43,761 bases of DNA from positions 1-43,761 of the forward strand of contig JAJPHP010000016.1 of NCBI GenBank assembly GCA_021325255.1, written 5' to 3'. Both the position numbers and the translations under genes were made by a program. This document shows positions 27,686 through 35,708 of this stretch, one piece after another. The notes beneath the pieces are model-generated. The model saw only the letters and a list, made by a program, of their open reading frames with translations, was not told where the DNA came from and did not search any database. This DNA is from Nitrososphaerota archaeon. GTDB taxonomy: Archaea > Thermoproteota > Nitrososphaeria > Nitrososphaerales > CADDZS01. Each line of letters opens with the position of its first letter. Position 1 is the first letter of the stretch.

Positions 27686-28852
27686 CTATTCGGGTAGAAA
27701 CATGACCGGCAATACAAACACGATCACAAAGAATCCATTGCAGATCCACGCAAAGGGGTAACCATAATTCGAAACAGTATACGCAAAAACAATCGGAATC
27801 CAGAAGTTTCCGACCAATGAGAAGCTGTTCACCCAACCTACGCGAACAGTATCGTATCTCGAGGAAACGCTAGATATTTCTCTCGCGCTAGCGATTGCGG
27901 TGGTAAAGCCGCCTCCTTGAAAGAAACCTACCAACGCGCTGGACATGGAAAGCATGTATAGATTTGGAGCAGAGCTAAGCGTCAGGCTCAATGAACTCCC
28001 TGCGCCACATATCAAGAGGAGTCTGCGGACGTCTTTCACTTTGTCATACAACTTACCAAAAATCAAGGAAGAGACCACAGACAGGATTGGTGACAGGCTT
28101 GCAATGGACCCGGACAGCGAGGGGGAAATATCAAGCACATTTTCCAAGTAATATGTCATGATATTTCCTACTAGGATTGGACCAATTGTGGTTCCAAGAA
28201 GACACAGACTGATTAGGTTGAGCCGTCTATCCCGCAGGATGACGAAGAGCGCAGGGGTGCGAAAGCGCAATATCAATCCGTCATCCTCGTCCTCCTGCTT
28301 CGGAATGAATCTCATCATCAAGACTATACAGCCCAGACCTAGGAGGCCATTGACAAACAGCCCAACCCTCCAGCTGGTCGATTCCGCCAAAAGCCCCCAA
28401 AATACGAGCGCCAGAAAGCCTCCTAATCCGAGCGCCGCTCCAAATATGCCCAAACTCATGCCTTCTGACCCTGTACGATAATGTTTTGCGATCAGTCTAA
28501 CACTTGGAGAAAACGTCAGGCCCATTCCTGCTCCAACGACGAATCTAAGCAAGACCTGAGAGCCTAGATCAGTGGTCAACCCGCAAAGTATTGTCCCTGT
28601 TGCAGCCGTTAAAGTTCCGATGAGGAGAACATTTCTGGCGCCGTGCCTGGCCGAAAAAATGCCTCCAGGTATTTGGAAAATCGCCATCCCCAAGAGAAAG
28701 CTGGTAGTCGCCGTCGCAAGACCCGTGATCCCAAATCCTAGATCCAAAGCGATGAAAGAGTATATCGTAGGAAAGCTAAACCAGGTTATCCCGTAAAAAA
28801 TCCTGAAAGCAACTAGTGACAGAGTTGTCTCATTGCTACCCGCATTAGTCAT
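27686..28852 (-). CDS. Major facilitator superfamily transporter
   Basis: 388 residues with about 12 hydrophobic segments in two halves separated by a charged loop near residue 190 (FIPKQEDEDDG). LLGMAIFQIPGGIFSARHGARNVLL is the motif A region between helices 2 and 3. The type resembles anion:cation or CynX/nitrate-type symporters for small organic acids, but the substrate cannot be fixed. Last gene of the minus-strand liv group. The 276 bp between it and livF hold a TATA-like AAATATTTTG (~28925-28940) and a 99-codon frame that I do not accept as a gene. Confidence 0.83.
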   Translation of the reverse strand: MTNAGSNETTLSLVAFRIFYGITWFSFPTIYSFIALDLGFGITGLATATTSFLLGMAIFQIPGGIFSARHGARNVLLIGTLTAATGTILCGLTTDLGSQVLLRFVVGAGMGLTFSPSVRLIAKHYRTGSEGMSLGIFGAALGLGGFLALVFWGLLAESTSWRVGLFVNGLLGLGCIVLMMRFIPKQEDEDDGLILRFRTPALFVILRDRRLNLISLCLLGTTIGPILVGNIMTYYLENVLDISPSLSGSIASLSPILSVVSSLIFGKLYDKVKDVRRLLLICGAGSSLSLTLSSAPNLYMLSMSSALVGFFQGGGFTTAIASAREISSVSSRYDTVRVGWVNSFSLVGNFWIPIVFAYTVSNYGYPFAWICNGFFVIVFVLPVMFLPE

Positions 28853-29128
28853 ACCTTTGAGCCCTGATAGAAGTTAGCCGACGAGCGTCGATAGAACTGC
28901 GCGACGATTTGAAATCCAATCCAATGCGCAAAATATTTCTGGTTCCGTTGCCCGAACAGCGAGTTACTGTGTGAGGTGGAAAGCCAGACCCAATTCATGC
29001 TCCTTTCAAATTTTCGGAAGGCTTTGATCGGGACTTTGAATCTTCGGTAGTACGCAGGGGTATATTGGCTCTTACTTTCTAGCTGGCGTCCAAGATTCTC
29101 GCAATCGCCCAGCCTCGTGGGTACTCGT

Positions 29129-29851
29129 TCAATCTTTGCGCTTGGCAATGCTACTGCCCAGAAAGACGCTTCCTAATTCCTTATCGCGCAAAGTTTGAGT
29201 TTCGCCTTCGAAGACCTTCCTGCCGGAGGTCAGTATTACGGCTCTCTTTGAGACCGACAGCGCCTTCCTGACGTTCTGTTCCACCAGCCCAATTGCAATC
29301 CCTTTTTGAGCGAGCTCGACTATCTTCTCAAAGATCAGGTCAGTTAGTTTCGGTGATAGAGCCGCCGATGGCTCATCCAAGAGTAGCACCTTCGGATCAG
29401 TGACGAGCGCCCTCCCCAAGGCCAGCAATTGTCTTTCACCTCCGCTAAGTTTTCCGGCCTTTTCATCTTTCCTTTCCTTCAGCAGAGGGAACATCTGATA
29501 GACAACTTCCAGTTTTTCTCTGAGCCTGTTTGATTGGAAAAGCCCTCCCATTTCCAAATTCTCTTTAAGTGTCATCTTCGGAAAAACATTGTCGACTTGT
29601 GGAACATAACCGATCCCCAGGCTGACGACGCGACTGGGTTTCATTCCAGTGATATCATTTTCATTGAAACTAATATTTCCAGAGAAAACGGTGGAGAGCC
29701 CGAGTACTGCTTTTACAAGAGTACTCTTGCCCGAGCCATTCGGCCCTAATATCGCTGTGATGGCGTTGTCTTCAATTGTCAGAGATATACCATGTACAAT
29801 TTGTATTTTGCCATATCCTGCGGATATATCATTCAATAGTAGAGTGCACAA
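29129..29851 (-). CDS. livF: Branched-chain amino acid-type ABC transporter ATPase LivF
   Basis: 240 residues with Walker A GPNGSGKST, Q-loop IGYVPQVDNVFPKMT, signature LSGGERQLLALGRAL, Walker B VLLLDEPSAAL and the switch region IGLVEQNVRKAL. The ENVRxAL-like end and length are those of LivF. It powers import with LivG. TTG start, 6 nt after the livG stop. Confidence 0.9.
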   Translation of the reverse strand: MCTLLLNDISAGYGKIQIVHGISLTIEDNAITAILGPNGSGKSTLVKAVLGLSTVFSGNISFNENDITGMKPSRVVSLGIGYVPQVDNVFPKMTLKENLEMGGLFQSNRLREKLEVVYQMFPLLKERKDEKAGKLSGGERQLLALGRALVTDPKVLLLDEPSAALSPKLTDLIFEKIVELAQKGIAIGLVEQNVRKALSVSKRAVILTSGRKVFEGETQTLRDKELGSVFLGSSIAKRKD

Positions 29852-29857
29852 ACGCAG

Positions 29858-30619
29858 TCAACCACCCAAATAAACCTCGGCCACCGTGGCGTTTTGCATG
29901 ATTTCTTGCGGCGATCCCTCGAACAGTAATCTACCTTGATGCATCACGTAAGAGTAATTTACGAATCTGAATAGAATGTCCAGGCGGTGCTCGATAATCA
30001 AGAAAGTGATATTAGATTTCTTCTGGAGTTCGACAAGTTTGCTCAGAATCTTTTCCGCCAAATCAGGAAGAACTCCTGCCGTGGGTTCATCCAGTAGCAC
30101 CAGTTCTGGGTCGGACATCAGCGCCCTCCCAATTTCCAACAACTTCATTTGACCTCCTGAGATATTCTGGGCCGAGTTTCCCTCCACCTGGTCTAACGAC
30201 AGCGTTTTGAGTACGTCACGAGCCCTTGCGCCTAACTCGTACTCCTGATTATCCCACCTACTGTGAACCGGAGCGTCGACAATTTTTTCGCCCTTCTGGC
30301 CCTTTGGCGGAACCAACAGATTCTCGAGCACGGTCATTGTAGAAAAAAGTCGAGGATTCTGAAATGTTCTCGCTATGCCCATGTGGTATATTTCAGACGC
30401 ACTCTTCCTTTCTATGGGGTTTCCCTTGAAAATTATCGTCCCAGAATCAGACCGAAGAACCCCGGAAATGCAATTGAAGAGCGTGCTCTTGCCAGACCCA
30501 TTGGGGCCGATTATCCCGGCCATCTCACCTCGTTCTATTTCCAAATCAATTCCATTGAGCGCCCTGACTCCGCCAAAGCTCTTGTAAACTTTCTGAGCGG
30601 ATAAGATGTTATCAGTCAT
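29858..30619 (-). CDS. livG: Branched-chain amino acid-type ABC transporter ATPase LivG
   Basis: 253 residues with Walker A GPNGSGKST, the long LivG insertion after ARTFQNPRLFSTMTVLENLL, signature ISGGQMKLLEIGRAL, Walker B LVLLDEPTAGV and FLIIEHRLD. The C-terminal VYLGG is typical of LivG. ATG 30619 overlaps the livM stop (TGATG). The in-frame TTG three bases upstream is less likely. Confidence 0.9.
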   Translation of the reverse strand: MTDNILSAQKVYKSFGGVRALNGIDLEIERGEMAGIIGPNGSGKSTLFNCISGVLRSDSGTIIFKGNPIERKSASEIYHMGIARTFQNPRLFSTMTVLENLLVPPKGQKGEKIVDAPVHSRWDNQEYELGARARDVLKTLSLDQVEGNSAQNISGGQMKLLEIGRALMSDPELVLLDEPTAGVLPDLAEKILSKLVELQKKSNITFLIIEHRLDILFRFVNYSYVMHQGRLLFEGSPQEIMQNATVAEVYLGG

Positions 30620-31683
30620 CAATCGGTCTTCCCATCCCGTGGGCGCTTGAAAGCCGTCGTCCTGATAGGCTTCTCAGGGAGTATTCCACCAGGCCGATAC
30701 AGCAGTATCAGAATCAAGATGACGCCTTCAATTATGAATCGCAGATAATTCAATTGGGATGATATGCCTACATAGAATTGGTTGAATTGAAGCTGGGTGG
30801 TAAGAATTGCAGTGGCTTCATTTATCCCTGTGAGGACTAGCGTACCCAACAACACTCCTTTGTTGTTCCCCGTCCCTCCTAGGATCATCATTACCCAAAT
30901 CTGAAAGGTCAGATCCGGAATGAAATCAGTGGACGAAATATATCCAACGTAGAAGACGTAAAGCACTCCCGCTATTCCGCTTATCGCGGAACCTATTATG
31001 AGCACACGGATTCTAGATTTATTGATGAATTTCCCGTAGACCTCTGACGCGACGGGATCGTCGCGTATCGATCGCAGCATTCTCCCGTAAGGCGAATTGC
31101 TTAGTCGATTGACGTAGAGAAAGACCGCAGCGGCGAAAGCCATGATCAGAAAGGACACACCAGAGTTTGCTAGGAACGAACTCTGTAATGAGGAGAACGG
31201 ATTGGGTACGCCGCTTAGGCCCTGATAGCCGCATACTATTGCGTTATAGTTTGCCGTGATAATGCGAACGGCCTCGCCCGCAACTAGTAGTACAATACCA
31301 AGTACAAAGCCTTCACTAATTCTCATGGCTGGCAAGGCCAAGATAAGCCCGAAGCCCGCTGCCACCCCAGCTCCAACTACAATACAGATTATGAAAATCA
31401 AAAATGCAAGTTGCGGGTCACTAGATCCTGCCTGAAAGCGAAATTGGACTGCCTGGGCACCGCACATATCTGGAGGGTTTGCAATGCCGTAAAAGTAAGG
31501 GAGCAAATACGCAACAATGATCCCGGCTGAGAAAGCGCCTAGTCCATAAAAGAGCACCTTGCCGAAATTGAGCTGCCCACTGTAGCCATATTCTAGATTT
31601 AGAGTGACTCCCAGAACCGCGTACAGCGAATAGAAAGTCCCCGCCGAAATTAGTAGTGAAATTACGTCTACTATGTTCTCAAT
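30619..31683 (-). CDS. livM: ABC transporter permease LivM, apparently with a non-canonical start
   Basis: The part after GTG 31557 (312 residues) has LivM helices, GNNKGVLLGTLVL and the EAA-like loop SPYGRMLRSIRDDPVASEVYG. The frame is open further upstream and encodes the conserved LivM N-terminus (FYSLYAVLGVTLNLEYGYS, GQLNFGK), which GTG 31557 would lose. No ATG, GTG or TTG precedes that segment near the livH stop. ATT at 31683, 13 nt inside livH, is the best-placed codon. The options are a rare AUU start, translational coupling from livH, or a sequencing error. Confidence 0.82.
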   Translation of the reverse strand: MENIVDVISLLISAGTFYSLYAVLGVTLNLEYGYSGQLNFGKVLFYGLGAFSAGIIVAYLLPYFYGIANPPDMCGAQAVQFRFQAGSSDPQLAFLIFIICIVVGAGVAAGFGLILALPAMRISEGFVLGIVLLVAGEAVRIITANYNAIVCGYQGLSGVPNPFSSLQSSFLANSGVSFLIMAFAAAVFLYVNRLSNSPYGRMLRSIRDDPVASEVYGKFINKSRIRVLIIGSAISGIAGVLYVFYVGYISSTDFIPDLTFQIWVMMILGGTGNNKGVLLGTLVLTGINEATAILTTQLQFNQFYVGISSQLNYLRFIIEGVILILILLYRPGGILPEKPIRTTAFKRPRDGKTD

Positions 31684-32648
31684 CTTCCCAAAGCCATCTT
31701 GATTTCTGACTTCATTCTGCTGAAAGAAATATCGGATAGTCCTGTGGGACGGATTATCAGAACGAGCACGATGATCAGTATGGGCATGAGTGGCTTGAAG
31801 GTGAAACTCACCCCGAATAGTTGGTTGAGTACATTTATTCCGGCATTCTCGGCTAGCCCGACTATGAAGCCTCCGACTATCGTAGCGGGAAGGCTCAGAT
31901 AAGCCCCTATGGAAGATGCGGCAAAAATGTCAACCATTGCTTGGTACCCGAGTTCGGGATGGGCAAGAGTGAAGACAACATAGAATCCCCCGGCAATGCC
32001 AGCCAGTCCTCCGGAAATTATGAAAGTCAGATTGTAAACACGTTCAGGATCGACACCGATGGCCTGAGCCAATTGCCTGTTGTCAGATATAGCCCTCATC
32101 GTCTTTCCCGCTCTGGTTCGTTGCATAAATAATCTCAGAAGAAACATTAGTGCGATTGCGGTAGGTACAGCCCATACGAAAATGTTTGTTATGTAGAGAA
32201 AGCCAAATTTGGTTACAACCGAAATACCCACGCCGGTTGGAACACCCAGCCAATTATTCGGAGCAGCCACCATGTACAGAGAATATCTGAGTATGAGATC
32301 TAGAGCAAACGACCCGATCATCAGGATGAATGATGAAGATCCTCTCGCAATCATAGGACGGAAAAGCAACCGATACGAGAGCCAAGCCGTTGCGGATGTG
32401 GCCAAAAATGAAACGACTAGGGCTTCTGCTAGACCGCTTCCCATGAATCGAGTCATGTACATGCAAATGTACGCACCGATTGTCACATACTCCGCGTGCG
32501 CCAGATTGGGGATCTTCGTCACCCCCATTGTTAACGTAAAACCTACCGCCATCAGGGCGTAAAGACTACCGATCTCGACGGAAAGGTAGAGTGATGAGAC
32601 AAAACCGTCTAGCCCAAATGCCAACTGTTCTTGAAACGCACGAATCAT
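31671..32648 (-). CDS. livH: ABC transporter permease LivH
   Basis: About 325 residues, eight hydrophobic segments. SLYLSVEIGSLYALMAVGFT and MGVTKIPNLAHAEYVTIGAY are the LivH N-terminal signature, and RTRAGKTMRAISDNRQLAQA is the ATPase-contact loop. ATG 32648 gives the normal N-terminus and lies 31 nt after the stop of the truncated isomerase half. The longer frame from TTG 32705 runs back over that gene and is unlikely. With LivM, LivG and LivF it forms an importer for amino acids or related amides. Confidence 0.88.
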   Translation of the reverse strand: MIRAFQEQLAFGLDGFVSSLYLSVEIGSLYALMAVGFTLTMGVTKIPNLAHAEYVTIGAYICMYMTRFMGSGLAEALVVSFLATSATAWLSYRLLFRPMIARGSSSFILMIGSFALDLILRYSLYMVAAPNNWLGVPTGVGISVVTKFGFLYITNIFVWAVPTAIALMFLLRLFMQRTRAGKTMRAISDNRQLAQAIGVDPERVYNLTFIISGGLAGIAGGFYVVFTLAHPELGYQAMVDIFAASSIGAYLSLPATIVGGFIVGLAENAGINVLNQLFGVSFTFKPLMPILIIVLVLIIRPTGLSDISFSRMKSEIKMALGRLRT

Positions 32649-32679
32649 CTGCAATAAAATACGTTTCGGTAGAGCGCAT

Positions 32680-33093
32680 TTACGTCTCCGAAAGTAGCCT
32701 ACCAAATCCTTTGACAGCTTGACGGGATCCGCATAATCTTGCAGCTTTCCAAATTGTAGCTTGATTGGCTGTAATCACGGGCTTTCCCAATGTTTCCTCT
32801 AAATGCTGGATTACGGCCGAAGCAGGAAAGTTTGTACAGGAAATGAATAACCCATCGGAGTCTTCACTCTTTGTTCTCACAGCGAAATCAATAATCCTGT
32901 GCGGTGGAACGTCGCATTCAGATCCGTCTCGAATCCCCATGCCCTTTACGTTACAAACTCGAATCCCATTTCCGTTCAGGAAAATGGAAATCTTTGAAGT
33001 CAATTCATCAGCGTATGGTGCGCACACATCTACCTTACTTATTTTCAAGACGCGAAGGGCATCTACTACCGCAGTCGATGTCGTTGTAGCATG
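32680..33093 (-). pseudogene. Maleate isomerase-like gene, C-terminal half
   Basis: About 137 residues: HATTTSTAVVDALRVLKI, VDVCAPYADELTSKISIFL, LFISCTNFPASAVIQHLEE with the second catalytic Cys (SCTNF), and GKPVITANQATIWKAARLCG. This is the C-terminal domain of maleate isomerase/arylmalonate decarboxylase. It starts exactly where the N-terminal half at 17736-18756 stops, apart from a gap of roughly 7-10 residues. It is fused in frame to a nitrilase fragment at about 33090. LivH starts 31 nt downstream. Confidence 0.82.
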
Positions 33094-33470
33094 GTACGCT
33101 CCTATGAGACCCTCCGGTCCAACGAGGATAGTCGTATCGTACAAATCATTTGTCCAGCCCGTCGTGCGAGTGAGCATTCCCATGATAACGTAGAGGTCGT
33201 GCTCTTTCGCTTTCCGACAAAGAATTGCAATTTCTTCGGCCGGCGGATCCATGTTTGTTGAGTAGCGGGGAAAGAATGTATTTGTCTCATACCCCGTTAG
33301 ATAAATCTCCCCAAAGACCACAAGCTTTGCCCTAAGGACGCTGCATCGTCGATTTGTCTTAGGGCATTCTCCAAATTCTTGGGACGGGGATCGGCGTTTT
33401 CTTCTCCTATGAGGGACCGAGATTGGCACAGAGCCACTTTGTACTTGGTATACTCTGGTTTGTTGGACAC
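33091..33470 (-). pseudogene. Nitrilase/carbon-nitrogen hydrolase, N-terminal fragment with a frameshift
   Basis: From GTG 33470 the frame encodes EYTKYKVALCQSRSLIG and LENALRQIDDAAS, the first strand and helix of a nitrilase. A frameshift near 33325-33340 moves to AKLVVFGEIYLTGYETN, which holds the catalytic Glu (Gly replaces the usual Pro before it), then NDLYDTTILVGPEGLIGAYH. The sequence breaks off there, before the catalytic Lys and Cys, and enters the isomerase half. No nitrilase C-terminus is present in the window. Confidence 0.8.
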
Positions 33471-33493
33471 GCTGGGGCTGGGTTGTCCATGAC

Positions 33494-33502
33494 GTATAAA
33501 AA
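33494..33502 (-). promoter_or_regulatory. TATA box of the nitrilase fragment / chimeric gene
   Basis: On the minus strand the sequence is TTTTTATAC, centred 28 nt before GTG 33470, so the transcript would be leaderless. It now appears to drive the chimeric frame and possibly livHMGF beyond it. Confidence 0.6.
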
Positions 33503-33503
33503 C

Positions 33504-33872
33504 CCTGCCAAGAACTTTGCCGAGAACGAAGTCTTGATCAAAGATGCGGTTTGTGTTGCTCAAAGAGATAGACAACTCGAATCTACTATCGGAACGCAAC
33601 CAATCGGAACTCCTCCCTTTCCAACAACGGGTGAACCGTTCCCCACACCAATACCGGAAAAGAAAGCTAATGTTAGAGACCAACTCGATCTAAGATTCCC
33701 GGTGCCGATGGGCAAGGTTGCTCAAATCATGGGGATGATGAACTTCCTCCAGAGTAAGTTCAAGGAATTGGAAATTGAGATTAGGGCCAAAAATGGGTCA
33801 ATTTCTGAGGAGGAGTTCGCCAACAAAATCAAGGAAGCCCTGCGGCAACTCGACATCAGTTTAGAAGATTAA
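33504..33872 (+). pseudogene. C-terminal remnant of a large protein, possibly a DUF499-type ATPase
   Basis: The frame has no credible start, because its upstream part overlaps the nitrilase promoter and gene. Its last ~65 residues look conserved: a Pro-rich linker (GTPPFPTTGEPFPTPIP), then LDLRFPVPMGKVAQIMGMM, FLQSKFKELEIEIRA and EFANKIKEALRQLDIS. The order of a Pro linker, a strand with VPxGKV and a final KIKEALRQL helix recalls the C-terminus of archaeal DUF499 ATPases, from memory only. The 189 bp beyond it carry nothing I can name except a 23-codon frame on the minus strand (33987-34058). Confidence 0.4.
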
Positions 33873-34061
33873 GGTCGCCCAAACAATGACTCCAACCCAG
33901 CATATCTCTGTATTCTGCCAGCCGCTTTGGAGGTTCGAGTGGAACGTATTCTTACCTCTCCCTTGACAGGTACTCTTGTTACTGCGCTACTCCTTGTCCT
34001 CTTGTCTGGGAAGTCTTTTGGAGATTTCCACAAACAATTTTTCATCCTTGCCAGCCATTTT

Positions 34062-35666
34062 TCAAGACAGACCTCCGAATGCCTTCCTTTTTACTTTGCT
34101 AGCGTCATAATCCAGCCCGCTCCACTGGATCTCGTATCCAAGAGACGAGAGGATCTCCGCTGGACCGACACCAACTCCGAGAGATTCTATGACTCGCGAT
34201 GCTACACTGAGGGGCAAGCTATCACCCCTAGCGAATTCCTCTTCCACCTTCTTTCCGATGGTTTCGATTTCTAACTCGCTCAAAAGAAAGTCTCCAATCA
34301 TCCTAAAGCCTTTAAGGTCGCTTCCGGTAAGCGCCCTTTTTACGATTTGAAGAGGAATGTTGCGATCTCGCGCAACCTGCTCCAGGCTCACAACTTTGCC
34401 CGTAAAATCGTAGAATGTCTTGCTGGTACGCAGTTCATCCAGCAGCTTTTCTTCGGCGGCCTGCTCGATAGTCTTGAGATAAGAGATTACGGCATCTACC
34501 GGAACTTGCCTCGAATAGGTCAGGAGCATCACCGCCTTTGACTTGACCTCGGCAAGTTTTGCCTCGGAGCAGCGCAGGTTCTCATTCAACGCCACAATGA
34601 TTCTAGTTTCTGGAGTAAGCGAAGCCAGTTTTGAAAGTTTTCTTTCGATGTACTCCTTCGTCCAGAATCCGACAATCTCCATGAAGATCTTGAAACCGTA
34701 CTTTTCGAGACTGAAATCGGGAATGAGGACGTACCTTCCAGCGATCAGTGGCTCTGGCTCCCTTCGTAACTCCCAACCAGTGCTCAAAGAGTTAAATTTC
34801 GAAGCAAATATTTCCTCGACGCTACTGTCGAAGAGAGACTCCTCGTCGCGGTCAAAAAGCCCGGCAAACTCTGGAGCACTTCCTTTGTTTTCTTCGAAGC
34901 AAAGTATTCTGTTATTCTTGCGCCTGTCTATTATCTCTGCGTTGAAACTCCAGGAATCGCTGGCAACTATCGTCGGCAGGAGCTTTGCAAGGGATGTGCC
35001 GTACCTTTCTGTCATCTTGAAAAGCGATAGCGGACCGTCAAGAAAGACCGAGTAACGGTCTTTCTCCTCCCTCTTTTCTACGGAGTACATCAGCCCAAAC
35101 CTCTTGATGTCTCTGAATATCCGCTTCCAGTTGCCCGAGGCAACGAATTCCATGCTCACGCTTTTGAATAAGGCAGTCTGAGCAAGCGCAAGGTTGTAAG
35201 CCTGTACGAGGAGAAGGGGGCTGACCGGATCAAAAGCTGTCAGAATCTGCTCTTCTTCAAGATCCTTGAACATGGATTCCTCAAGTTCCCCAGGGAGGAG
35301 GTTCATCCTTGCGCTCAACTCGACAAGAAGTTGCTGCTTCTGTTGAGTTGTAGCGATCCTCCGCTTGCTAGCTTCCTCGAAGACTGTTGTACGTGCGCTC
35401 ACCGGTTCGACCTTGCTATCCACGATGAAGGTGCACCTCCTGTTCAAAATCGCCGCAAGGCCTCTTAGTGTCTTATAATCAGTCGACTCTGAGGACTCGA
35501 GTTCTTCGAGTCTAGCCAAGAGACAGCCTCTCTTCTTTCCTACGCTTTCCTGAAAGATTCCGATGATGCTTTTGGCAAGAGAAATCGAAGCTGCTTCAAG
35601 GGGAATGTAATTTGGAACCACTTTTCCCTTACGGACTTTACCACTGAACAGATTCGACGGAAGCAT
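34062..35666 (-). CDS. DUF790 family protein, Bax1-like nuclease partner of XPB
   Basis: 534 residues. MLPSNLFSGKVRKGKVVPNYI is the usual DUF790 start. A large central region follows, then LIPDFSLEKYGFKIFMEIVGFWTKEYIERKL, which has the D-x(n)-E-x-V core of a PD-(D/E)xK-type nuclease site. In archaea, DUF790/Bax1 binds XPB helicase and nicks DNA at bubbles, a probable nucleotide-excision-repair role. ATG 35666 lies 28-30 nt from a TATA box at 35690-35701, so the message is leaderless. TTG 35684 would be upstream of transcription. Divergent from the Hef-like helicase, with XPB 1.9 kb away. Confidence 0.85.
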   Translation of the reverse strand: MLPSNLFSGKVRKGKVVPNYIPLEAASISLAKSIIGIFQESVGKKRGCLLARLEELESSESTDYKTLRGLAAILNRRCTFIVDSKVEPVSARTTVFEEASKRRIATTQQKQQLLVELSARMNLLPGELEESMFKDLEEEQILTAFDPVSPLLLVQAYNLALAQTALFKSVSMEFVASGNWKRIFRDIKRFGLMYSVEKREEKDRYSVFLDGPLSLFKMTERYGTSLAKLLPTIVASDSWSFNAEIIDRRKNNRILCFEENKGSAPEFAGLFDRDEESLFDSSVEEIFASKFNSLSTGWELRREPEPLIAGRYVLIPDFSLEKYGFKIFMEIVGFWTKEYIERKLSKLASLTPETRIIVALNENLRCSEAKLAEVKSKAVMLLTYSRQVPVDAVISYLKTIEQAAEEKLLDELRTSKTFYDFTGKVVSLEQVARDRNIPLQIVKRALTGSDLKGFRMIGDFLLSELEIETIGKKVEEEFARGDSLPLSVASRVIESLGVGVGPAEILSSLGYEIQWSGLDYDASKVKRKAFGGLS

Positions 35667-35689
35667 CTGACCTTCAAACACCAAACGAT

Positions 35690-35701
35690 AACATAAAAAT
35701 C
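35690..35701 (-). promoter_or_regulatory. TATA box for the DUF790 gene
   Basis: On the minus strand the sequence is GATTTTTATGTT, centred about 29 nt before ATG 35666. Only 42 bp separate the two divergent starts, so the two promoters must overlap. Confidence 0.55.
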
Positions 35702-35708
35702 ATCGGGA

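Noticed and set aside
28849..29148. 99-codon minus-strand frame between livF and the MFS gene, overlapping both slightly
   Set aside because: Composition is not protein-like, there is no recognisable motif, and it is biased in Trp, Ser and Arg. Overlaps of this size occur by chance.
32680..33429. 249-codon continuous frame as a real fusion enzyme (nitrilase-isomerase)
   Set aside because: The nitrilase part lacks its start, Lys and Cys, and the isomerase part lacks its N-terminal domain and first Cys, so neither active site is complete. A rearrangement product is more likely.
33987..34058. 23-codon minus-strand frame immediately after the DUF790 stop
   Set aside because: Too short to judge, and no motif or ribosome-binding site was seen.
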